A DNA stretch of 64,000 nt from Oryza sativa Japonica Group. Its lineage: Eukaryota > Streptophyta > Magnoliopsida > Poales > Poaceae. The stretch spans positions 14,321,001-14,385,000 of the forward strand of contig NC_089037.1 of assembly GCF_034140825.1 (NCBI RefSeq), written 5' to 3'. Shown one piece after another: positions 35,340 to 45,527 of the stretch. The notes under the pieces were generated by a model, which had not been told where the DNA came from, searched no databases, and saw only the letters and a program-made list of their open reading frames with translations. Every line of letters starts with the position of its first letter. Positions within the stretch are counted from its first letter, which is position 1. A program made the position numbers and the translations under genes.

Positions 35340-36498
35340 TATTTCATTAAAAATAGAGGGAACAAAGTATAACCCTTAGGGGTAACGAAAGAAAGAAACT
35401 GGAAAAGAAAGATCTGACTATTACTGTGGATTTACAAGGAGGGTGGAGACCCAACCCCTCTACCTCCCATCACCAGTGACAGGGCCATAGGAACTGAGGA
35501 GAAAGAGGGGTCGAGGAGGAAGAAAAAAGCCTTTCTCTCTCTATCATCTAGAGTTCACGAGAACACTTAAGAAACCTTGAGGCAATTGTTTTCAAGGACT
35601 CGTAAAGTCACGTTTGGAAGAGCTAAATGTTCTTGGAAGCTGATGATTGATGGGAATATAGAGATCCCATGTTTTCCAGCTTCCGATTAGTAGTTCATTT
35701 TTAAATTCCATAGTTACTAATTCTTATAATCTAGATAGAGAGTTGAGTATTCTGGATTCTAGAAGTAGTTGCGGCTGCAATAAAGCCCTGAAGCCAAATA
35801 GGGCATATAGATGTATTTGCTTTTGAATTTTATTTTGAGAATATTTTTCTCTGCCACTTTTGTTTCGCGGCCTGATTAGCTTTACACAATTGCTATGAAA
35901 CTCTATTAACTTGTTTGTTCAAGAGCTAAGACTATATTGTTCTTGCCATATGGGTGTCTCGTGTTTCTTTGTTACGAGTGTTAAATAAGCAGTGCAATGG
36001 CTCTTGTATTTTTGACTTTTTGTCTCTCGAGAGGACATCCCCTCATTTTAGACATTCGTCTCTTATAGGCATTGCCACATAGTCCTTCTCATTCTATCAC
36101 TCGACTTTGATCCCATGCATGTCCCTACAGCTAAAAGAAAACACTCGCATTGCTTGTGGCCATGAATTTTCGCTCCCATTTTACAGCTCTCCCCACAGCA
36201 AACGACATTGCAGGCTTGCAGCGGTAGAGCTCAACGTGTGGCTGTGCTTTTCCTTCCCCCACGCCATTGCACCGGACCAGCTTCGCATCTTCCCCTCCCA
36301 CTCCCAGCAGCGAAGGAAAAATCCCGGGAGATCACAGCTGGCCCAATCACGTCTCCCCGCGCCACCCCCTATCCACCTTACCCCACCCCTCCTTATCTTC
36401 CTCCCTCCTCGCCACCCGCCAAAAAAAACCACCTCTCTCTCTCGCGACCTCTCTCTCCCGTGTTCACCACGCCGTCCCCGAAGTTTACAGTCTCCACC
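35340..36498. other. mTERF upstream region
   Basis: This is intergenic DNA, with a pyrimidine-rich tract (CCCACCCCT, CTCTCTCTCTCGCG) at 36360-36490 that is probably the mTERF 5' leader. No other gene is supported. Confidence 0.4.
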
Positions 36499-37404
36499 AT
36501 GGAGGAGGTCCTGCTGCGCCACGCCCGCCTCCCGAGGCCCACCGCGCCCACCGCGCGCCGCAGCCGCCGCCTCCGCGTCGTCGCCGTCGCGCTGCGGACC
36601 AGGCCCACCAGCCTCGCCGTCCCGGGCTTCCCTCCCGCGCCCGCGCCGGCGCCCGAGCACGTGCTGCTGCCGTCGCCGTCCGTGGCCGCGGGCGCCGCCG
36701 AGGTGCTGCTCGCCGCGGGGGTGCCGCCCGCCGACCTCAGGCGGGCCGCGGGGATGTGCCCCGAGCTGCTGTCCGTGCCCGTGGGGACCATCACGGCGGC
36801 GCTGCGGTTCTTGACCGACGAGGCGGGGGTCCCGGCGGAGGACCTGCCGCGGGTGCTGCGGCGGCGGCCCAGGCTGCTGGTGTCCCCCGTCGCCGCGCGG
36901 CTCCGCCCCACGCTCTACTTCCTCCGCGCGCTCGGCGTGCCGGACCTGCCGCGCCGCGCCGACCTGCTCTCCTTCTCCGTCGAGGACAAGCTCCTCCCGC
37001 GGATCGAGTTCCTCGAGTCGCTCGGCCTCCCCTCCCGCGCCGCGCGCTCCATGGCGCGCCGCTTCCCGGCGCTCTTCTACTACGGCATCGACGGCAACAT
37101 GCGGCCCAAGGCGGAGTACCTCCTCGGCGACATGGCCCGGGACGCCGACGACCTCTTCGAGTTCCCGGAGTACTTCTCCTACGCGCTCGCCACGCGCATC
37201 GCGCCGCGCCACGAGGCCTGCGCCGCGCGGGGCGTCAGGATGCCGCTGCCGGCCATGCTCCGGCCGGGCGACGACAAGTTCAGGGCCACCCTCGCCGGCT
37301 GCGTCGGCTCCACGCCGCCGCGGAGGCGGTCGCCGCTATGGCACGCCTACTGGGTGGACGACGCCGGCGAGGTGGAGGAGATCGGGGCGGCGTCGCAGCC
37401 GTGA
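36499..37404 (+). CDS. mTERF-family protein, probably plastid-targeted
   Basis: An intronless gene of 301 residues. mTERF proteins bind nucleic acid in plastids or mitochondria and affect transcription, splicing or ribosome assembly. The N-terminal 45 residues are Arg/Ala/Thr-rich without acidic residues, as in a transit peptide. Leucine-rich helical mTERF repeats follow: VLLAAGVPPADLRRAAGMCP, LRFLTDEAGVPAEDLPRVLR then RRPRLLVSPV, LYFLRALGVPDLPRRADLLS, and IEFLESLGLPSRAARSMARR then FPALFYY. The compact size and lack of introns recall the SOLDAT10-type clade, but I cannot confirm orthology. The ATG at 36499 has a good context (CACCATGG); an upstream in-frame extension from 36208 is leader. Confidence 0.88.
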   Translation: MEEVLLRHARLPRPTAPTARRSRRLRVVAVALRTRPTSLAVPGFPPAPAPAPEHVLLPSPSVAAGAAEVLLAAGVPPADLRRAAGMCPELLSVPVGTITAALRFLTDEAGVPAEDLPRVLRRRPRLLVSPVAARLRPTLYFLRALGVPDLPRRADLLSFSVEDKLLPRIEFLESLGLPSRAARSMARRFPALFYYGIDGNMRPKAEYLLGDMARDADDLFEFPEYFSYALATRIAPRHEACAARGVRMPLPAMLRPGDDKFRATLAGCVGSTPPRRRSPLWHAYWVDDAGEVEEIGAASQP

Positions 37405-37629
37405 CACGCGACGCGACGCGAGCGCGGCATGTGCATTATTTAGTAGTAAGTAGCGGGCGTTCGTTGCCTGTGTAAGCTGTGCATAAACCACATTGTCATC
37501 ATCTCTGTAAGTAACATAAATCATCCGGTTGATTTCTCCTGTTAATCAATCATCAATGGAAGCTCTTATAGTTCACACTGATATACCTTCAGCTAATGGC
37601 AATGGGTCCCCATTACACTCTTTAAGGTA

Positions 37630-37918
37630 CTCCCTCTATTTACTTTTGATAGTCATATTTTATATTGGCACACAGACTAAGGATAAGTAATTCTACTTAT
37701 CATCCATTTAAACATGCTACTAGTCATTCCTCGTAAACAAGCAATTCATTAATATTTACATTTCTCAATACCCATGTAGCCAATCATGTGTGGAAGAATG
37801 GAGAGTCACGCATTAAATCCGAGAAAGTCATTAAGATGATTTCAGATTTGAAAATATGACTATCAAAAATAAATTTTTCAGATTTAAAAATATGACTATC
37901 AAAAATAGATGAAGGGAG
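37630..37918. mobile_element. Stowaway-like MITE, 289 bp
   Basis: CTCCCTCTATTTACTTTTGATAGTC at the left is mirrored by GACTATCAAAAATAGATGAAGGGAG at the right, each bordered by TA. A 40-bp piece (AGATTT(A/G)AAAATATGACTATCAAAAATA) is duplicated near the right end. Confidence 0.85.
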
Positions 37919-38359
37919 TAGTATACTAGATAGATTTCTTAGATCAAAATGGAACAAGTTAGTCGCAGTTCTGAACAACCTACATATATAGCTCTCAATC
38001 TCTCATCAATTTGAGTCATTCCAATTTTTATAGGCTCAATACTTCAAATCCGTTTTGGTAGTCATTTCAGTTACACTGGCAGCTCAAAATTTTCGCTTTT
38101 GCATCAGTCAGACTTGTTTGATCCAACTCCAGACTCCAGTGCAATGTTTATTTCACCTTGAGAAGTCGTGTATCTTCTTCAGAACTTCCCTATGAATGCT
38201 GGATCCTTCAGCTCGTCCTACCTCAAGCCTGCCTTGATTTAATAATTTCTTTCTTTCTTATAAACTCAGAACGTGTGAAGCCACAAGAAGAGCCGTTTAT
38301 CTCTCTCATACTGCATCTTTTACTGTTTACTTAATCTTTTTAAAAAGTAAAGTGTACTT

Positions 38360-39050
38360 TGGACTACCTTTTGTTACCTCAATTTTACATCGAACCATCA
38401 TTTACTTAATCTTTTTTTACTGTGGATTTTTTTTTCATTTAGACCATCAAAACTCTTTTTGTGAGCACATCGGTACCCTATGTCGGCACATCGGCATTTT
38501 GGACTAGGTTAGATATGGGTACACAGACGCATTAGGGTGGTCCGACGACGATTTTGATAATTTGGTCCTTTTACCAAACTTATTTTACAACTAGATCTTG
38601 ATAAAAACTAAAACAAAAATATTCCTTTACCTCAGCATCATAACCCTTGGCGTTGAGACTCAATATCTCAGCACCAAATCCATTTAGTGATGACACCTCT
38701 AACGTAAAACTTAAAATGGTACTACACGCAACTAGATAAGCAAGTGAATGTGGTGCATTGGTAAGTGGTCTTGTTTTGTCATTAAGATCATAGTTTGAAT
38801 CGCCACTGTCGCATGATTATTATTTTTTTTTGACAAGAGGCTGGGAGCTATTCCGAAGTGATAAAACCAAACTGAGAAAGTCATGGCAGTGAAACCGAAG
38901 AGGTGGCGCCAAGATGTTGGGTGTCAGTACCCAGGTCCATAAAACTAAGGTAGAGGTTCGATTTTGGTTATAGTTTTATCAAGATCTATTTATAAAAATA
39001 AGTTTTATCAAAACGTCAAAGTGTCAAACTTTTCGATGGTCCGAAGTATA
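38360..39050. mobile_element. Degenerate inverted-repeat element with SINE-like core
   Basis: The left flank GTGTACTTTGGACTACC and inner AACTTATTTTACAACTAGATCTTGATAAAAAC are mirrored near the right (GTTTTATCAAGATCTATTTATAAAAATAAGTTTTATC ... GATGGTCCGAAGTATAAC). The core carries a tRNA-like module at 38748-38803 followed by a T-run. It is non-coding with approximate ends. Confidence 0.45.
38748..38803 (+). promoter_or_regulatory. tRNA-like A box / B box module
   Basis: TGTGGTGCATTGGTAAGTGG is A-box-like, and AGTTTGAATCGCCACT about 35 bases on is B-box-like. The run of T that follows (38823 on) could end pol III transcription. No complete tRNA is apparent. Confidence 0.4.
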
Positions 39051-39187
39051 ACAAAGATAAACATATACCAGTCAAAAGTAAAAGAATGAGATAAATCTAG
39101 TCTAAAAGAAAACTAACGTTAAAAAATCTCGAATTATAATTCATTTTTTATTTATAGTATTAAAGAATGTTGCAGTTTATGGCGACT

Positions 39188-39392
39188 AAATTAAGATCAG
39201 ACAGTCCACTCATAAAAAAAGAGTCATGTTCATCTTGAGCCGTAAACTTGACCAAGTTCATTGCACCTTTGTGTAGCAGAAACGGAAATTAAGATCAGAC
39301 AGTTCACTCATAACAAAAGGAGTCATGTTCGTCTTGAGCCGGAAACTCGTCCAAGTTCAATGTACCTTTGTGGAGCAGTGGAGCAGAAACGG
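39188..39392. repeat. Tandem duplication of about 100 bp
   Basis: AAATTAAGATCAGACAGT(C/T)C starts at 39188 and again at 39286, and both copies end CAGAAACGG. The copies differ at roughly ten positions plus a short insertion in the second. The rest of 39050-40590 is AT-rich intergenic DNA. Confidence 0.85.
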
Positions 39393-40594
39393 GAATATCA
39401 TACGGAGTACAAAACAGTGAATATAGATGAAGATTTGTTTAGCAGGTGAAAATATGTCCCAGTCTCTAATGTATACACGGTAAGACGATGGAGCCAAAAT
39501 GTCACGGTATCTTGTTGCGACACAGGAATTTGCGTAATGGATCGAACAACCCAGATAATGCACTTTCTTTTTTTCCCCCTTAGAAACACGCTACAAACGC
39601 TGAGCTCACAACAATGCATGCTCACTCCATGAATACGCACAAGCACTCTACCCCTGTAAACACTTTTAAAAGATTAGACTATTACATCTTAATATTAATA
39701 TTAACGAAGTCATCACATATTTCTAGCTATTTAATGGATGTAACATCTACTTCTCAAAGCATAGTAATTAGTCGTAAATGCCAACACTGTAGGTCAAGTC
39801 TAAAACTTAAATCTAGATAGGCTGGTTCTACTCTAAAAAATCTTAGGGCACGCTCATTTTGATGTCATTTTAAATCATATCATTATTCGGTAAAATTAAC
39901 AAATACGTATAAGTTTATTATTAGATACTGGTAATACTTAGGAAGTTTTGGTAACATCACATTTAGCCTATCCTACCAAAATTTAGCAATATTATTAAAC
40001 TAAAATTTTGGTATTACTAAATTTTGAAAAGAGTTCATTTTGATACTAATTGTAACAACATAAACGATTTTTGTGTACGAGACCTTACAATTTTTATAAA
40101 CGGGCAACAATTTGCCGCATTTAGAAAAATTAAGTAGTATTTTCACATACGGCTACTTAAGACGCTCATATGAAAAAAATCGATTTTTCCATACGGGCTC
40201 TTAACTGGTCCGCATACAAAAATAAGCTGTACTATTCGATAATATTTGATTCCTATTTCATATCCGGATTTCTGATTCCAAAAAAAAAATATAAAAAATA
40301 TGATAGAGCTAGATTCCACCCGTGATTCGTTTTCATCCTAGCAAACCTCGCAAAACCGTCATTCGCGAAACGTCATGTTGTTGTGTACTTATTATCCGTT
40401 TGGAGGGCAGGGCCGGAGGGCCCGTTGGCACATACTGGTCCTGTGGGCTTTTAAGCGGCGTCGCCGGTGGCCACGCACGCACCCAACTCTCACCTACTCT
40501 GCTTCTGCTGCCCTCCTGCATCGACTCACTCCTCCACTCCCGTGTCGTCGTCGTCGTCGTCGTCTGCTTCGTCGGCCGCCGCGCGCCGCCCGCG

Positions 40595-43500
40595 ATGGCG
40601 TCGTCGGGGGACAGCAGCGGCAAGCAGCGGAGCGACGAGGAGTGGCGCGCCGTCCTCTCCCCGGAGCAGTTCCGCATCCTCCGCCTCAAGGGCACCGAGT
40701 CAGTATCCATCTCCTCCCCTTCTTCCCCCTCCTCCCGTCGCAGCTGCCAGCCACGGCAATCTTCTCTAGTTATTAGTCGCCATGTTCGCCCATCCATCAT
40801 CCATGTGTTATCCATGGGGAAAGATTCGATTCCCCATCGAGGAAAAATCGCCGCGCTTATTAGCCGCACCCGCAGTTTTGTGAATCGATGATCCGTGCGA
40901 TGCTGTCGTTCCCTTCCTGCCTGCCTCATCTCCTCAATGGGCTCGTGATGGATGGATTGCTGCCGTGGGGATTTGTCGATTGAGATTGGATTGGATGGAG
41001 CTAGATGTTCATCAAATGTTCTCGATTTGTTGTGTTATTGGTTGTTTTTTTTTCTTTTTTGCCACACCAACGAGTGATTCTGGCCCTCTAAAGTGCCATT
41101 GACTTTGTTGGTCTACTTAACTATGCTTCATGCCAATGCTTATTGGAGCCTCCTATAAACTACTGCAAGTTGGCCTCTCCTCATATAATTAGTATATAAG
41201 CCAACATGTCCAAGTTGACTTACGATAGATACCAAGGAATCTGGAGGGCATAGGGGATGTACGGTCAGTGGCTGAGTGCCACTTGTTAAATCTATATTTT
41301 AGTTATAAGTCTGTTCATGCCTGATGGGATTCACAAACCAATATAACAGAGCCATTTTCTGAAACCATGATATAATGAGAGTGTGTGCAGAAAGAATGAC
41401 AGAGCTGATTTGAGTGTTAGACTTCCCAAAATTACAGATTCATGGAATTAGTTTCATTGCAAGTTCTACAAAATTCTAAATTGGATTCTGGAAGGTGACT
41501 AGAGCGCTATCCTAATCTAACAAAGGGATGTATTTGTTTGTATCACTATTGTTTTCCACTATGGGGATGCAATCTAGGCTCTTTATATGTCCACTCCTTT
41601 ATACAGGCACTGGTTCCTGGTGGAAAATATACAGGCGCTGGAAACGGGTTAGTACATGTTTATAAATGATTTCAAGTGTGTGACACTTGGAAATGGAATG
41701 GTTGCCCTCTCATAGAGTTTAGTTGAATAGGAAATTAAAAGTTAGTGCTACCTTCAACATTCCTTCATGTGTACATAATTAGACATCCATGTGTAGTGTT
41801 AATTGAACAGTTGTTATGGACCAAAACCTGTTTGACATGGCATTACGAGCTTTAGACATTCAAGGTGCAAAACTGCATATTTTTGGAAGCTTATGCTGCT
41901 CCATAGCCTGTGTCTCGTAGAAGAACAGAACATTGAATTATGTGGAACTATGGATTTACTGGTGCAAGTCCATTCTCAATTACTAGGTTGATTGAACTCT
42001 GAATGTGTTATGGTTATAGGGACCAGGGCAGCAGCATCCCAGCCCTTAGTTATTTAAATTAGAAGTATGGTTAAATTGGAAAGGGTTAGTTTGGGCCTTA
42101 AGCCATTAGGAACTGGAATAAGTAAGAGTTCCAATTGTTAGGGCCACTTGCACAAATATAAGTTAACTAGAAAAGTACCCGTGCGTTGCAACGGGAAGAA
42201 AAGACAAGAAAATTGAGAGAAATAGAGTGTGGTTGGCAGATGGCCTAGTGAGATGGGTTGGGATTCCAATTTCTAGCAATGGATAGAAAAGATATATACC
42301 TTTCTTTATGATAAAACTTAGGTTGTCGATTTTATTTTAAATTCTCTCTGATGGTTGCAAATTAGTCCTAAAATCTTGTAGTCGCAGTTGCATGGCATTT
42401 AATTTTCTCCCGCTTGTCATCTTTTGTCTTCATTGATTTTACTGCTTTTGTGTGAGCTAAGATCTTTTTTTCTATTGAGCCAATATATTTTTCATCCTCA
42501 TCTGTAAGAGAGAAATTCTCGGTGTCATCTAACTCCGGCATATCAAACTTGAACTATAATCAAATTAACCATCTCTATGCCCATTGCCCATATAAAATTT
42601 GATTTCATTGTTCAAATCATCTGTCTCCTAACCCATGCATTGATGCACACGTTACCATATGCCATGGAAAAGTAATCGGTCAACCCAGTAAACAATATCT
42701 AGTCAAATCTTGAACAGTAACGGGCCTAAATCAAACTAGCCCAAAATTTCCCTTTTCTTTTCGTTCTATTTTTTTCTTCTGGCCAGATGGCTCCTCGCCA
42801 CCTCAAATGAATACGTAGTATTTTTATTATGCTGAAATTGCTAGGCCGTTAGGCTGAATCGGATTGCTCGATCCAGCAATCTCACGACATAGGAAAACCG
42901 ATGTGCACTGTGACAATGTAAAAAAGAAAACAGAAACGATTCGTTAGCGCGCAAGTCACGCTAAACTGACACAGACGGGCCGAACATGCGGACGATGTAC
43001 ACAGGACTCGGAAACAATGAATGAGGATTAGGACACTGCCTCGGAGGATCGGACTAATTGACGGACGAACCAAAAAATTGTTTGAAGCAGATTTTAGAAT
43101 ATCTCAAGTTCTCCCTCGCCTTGTTGTCCCTGACTTCCTGCACGCGACGTCCTTGTTGCCACGGTTCTCTTCCACTGGCTGCCGGGAACAACACCTCCAT
43201 TGAAACAATCACTACTAGCCCATAACAAAATGAACGGTCAATTGCTAGGTGGATTGAGCTCTGATTGAATGGTCAGGCTGTTTAGATTTTCCTCAATTAT
43301 CGTCACTTGAGAGGTAAGCTGTTTACTGACGGATATATGTTGGAACACTGCATATGGCATGTTGTCGGGTAAAATAGCGTAGTTATTAAGACCATGACCG
43401 CTTTGTTTGTTACTTGATGTGAAATGATTTCTAGAAATGTTGCTACTATGCTGAAGCAGATGTCCTTTCAAAGATATTACTAAACTCTAGTTTCCATCCA

Positions 43501-43894
43501 GGTTACCTGGAACAGGTGAGTACAACAAGTTCTATGGTGATGGGGTCTACAACTGTGCTGGCTGTGGAACACCCCTGTACAAATCCACAACCAAGTTTGA
43601 TTCTGGTTGTGGCTGGCCAGCATTTTTTGAGGGACTTCCTGGAGCCATAAACCGAACAGTACGCTTGCATAACCATTTACTAAATCCTTAAAAAGTTCTT
43701 TTTTTCTCGTAAGGAATACTGAATTTTGTATTGCGTTTTTGTAGCCGGATCCTGATGGAAGGAGGGTAGAAATCACGTGTGCAGCTTGCGGTGGGCATTT
43801 GGGTCACGTGTTCAAAGGAGAAGGCTTCAAGACGCCTACTGATGAGCGTCACTGTGTGAACAGTGTTTCGATCAAGTTCACCCCGGCCTCCTAA
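40595..43894 (+). CDS. MSRB5: Peptide methionine sulfoxide reductase B (MsrB), 3 exons
   Basis: MsrB reduces methionine-R-sulfoxide in proteins back to methionine. Exons are 40595-40698, 43502-43658 and 43745-43894, GT-AG with matching phases, giving 136 residues. There is no transit peptide, so the protein should be cytosolic. Visible motifs are the Zn-binding pairs CAGC and CAAC, the SGCGWPAF loop with the probable resolving Cys, GGHLGHVF, and the catalytic Cys in [11 protein letters not shown] near the C-terminus. The N-terminus [20 protein letters not shown] matches my memory of rice MSRB5. Intron 1 is 2.8 kb and holds transposon-like sequence from about 42168. Confidence 0.93.
42165..43385. 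repeat. Transposon-like insertion in MSRB5 intron 1
   Basis: AACTAGAAAAGTACCCGTGCGTTGCAACGGG is a phrase that recurs at the edges of common rice DNA elements (the CCCGTGCGTTGCAACGG type). The right end is not clearly identified. There is no coding capacity, and exon 2 starts a little over 100 bases after this segment. Confidence 0.4.
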
Positions 43895-45527
43895 ATCCTT
43901 TCCCAGGTCATTATTATTGGAGGTGAATTCCCCAGGGCTAAAGCTGTGGAAAGCACTACAAAATAATGAATAAAATCACAGAGACATATCCTGTTTGTCC
44001 ATATATGAATTCATCTCCTGTTAATTTAGCTGTAAACTTGTAACTTAACATTGCTGGGAATGGTAAATGAATGAATAAATGAATCTGGTTCATTAGTTAC
44101 TGCTCTGTATTTCACGTTGCTTTGTTCAATTATTATATTATATTCAAACCATATGGTTAACTGGTTAAGTACAAATGTGGGTGTGGCCAACAATTTCTTC
44201 AGGTAATAATAACTTAACTTAGCAAAGTACTCCATGCTCATTCAAATCATCCTTCGTACTATATCCTAGTGGGGTTGTTTCTCAGATGTATTGCACTTGC
44301 AGCACAATATCAGTTTGTCTTTGGTTCGCCAAAATGTACTATTCTGAAACAACTTGAAGTACAATTGATTATATTTTGGCCAAACAGGTAGTGGCAGAAA
44401 CTAGCTTCCAGGCATACCAAGATTTTCTGCTTAATTATTGCTCAGATAAACTGTGTACTCCACCCGGATTTAGTATCCGTACAGTAGAGGATGCGGTGCT
44501 GATGGCGACGGCCAACGTGTGCATATGGTCCCAGTGTTCGTAATCGATCGGAGAGGAGCAGTTAGATGAGCATGCATCATCAACTTTTCACTTCGTCAGT
44601 GAGGGAAGGGCCCTCATGTTTAGGAAATTGACCAGGATTATTCAGCTAAATGAACAGTCCTGACAATATCTCCCTTCAATTACTTCCAGATTGCAGCTTT
44701 GCAAGCGCTTGGCCTTCAAAAGAAATTTTGAACTTTGTTTCCTTTTCACCCCGATTACATGAACAGCAGGCACTGCGCCATCATATTCACCACAAAAGCC
44801 CACGATCTTAGCTTCATTAACCCAAGAGAAACTTCAAACTTTCTATTGCTACACGTATAAGAAAGGGATCTCCTATGGAACATTTGGCAAAAAATCCCTT
44901 TGATCTCAACTATTTTTTGATTGTATGATTGCATCAATAGTATATTATCCTTCCGGAGAAGACAAGGAGCTTCCGGAGACAGAGGAAGAGTCCGAGTACG
45001 ATTCTTGACACGGCTCTGATAATCCAAAATTCGATAGAAAACCCATCAAATTCCTGTCAATGATTGCATCGCAAAACCAATTATAAAAGTTACCAAATGA
45101 AGACATTACTTGCTGTATCAATTATAACAATAATCCTGCTTTAAGTAACTATCCGTGCTGAAGCATATCCGTGTTTCTGGGATGCAGGAAAATCCTGCCA
45201 AAAATGCGACTCTGTGACAGCTTTGATTGCCTGATACCGACCGTGTACCGTGGCTGTGTGAGTGTTACACAAACCACTGGAACCAGTACGTATTTTAACC
45301 AATCAAACGGCTAAAAATTGCACTTATATATGCACATGTACACACTACGGATACCAAACGACTCTTTAATTACGTCATTACGCTACTACGACGAGGACCA
45401 TCTAAACCGACGCACAAAGTACTCACTCATCCCTCTACCACGTATAGAGAGCGAGAGCTACGTCGTCGAACACTCTAGGCGCGTGTAACGCGTGTTCACC
45501 GCGGCGGCGTCGCCGTCGTCGACGTCC
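43895..45527. other. Intergenic, MSRB5 to EEP gene
   Basis: The first 250 bases are the likely MSRB5 3' UTR (repeated AATGAATAAA-like signals near 43960 and 44070). I see no gene in the remainder. 45240-45480 is the probable EEP promoter. Confidence 0.4.

Noticed and set aside
36181-37212. 343-residue antisense frame over mTERF
   Set aside because: Mirror of a GC-rich exon; no recognisable motif.
39840-40060. A further MITE (GGGCACGCTCATTTTGATG)
   Set aside because: The similar phrase at the right (GAGTTCATTTTGATACTAATT) is in the same orientation, and no inverted ends or duplication could be confirmed.
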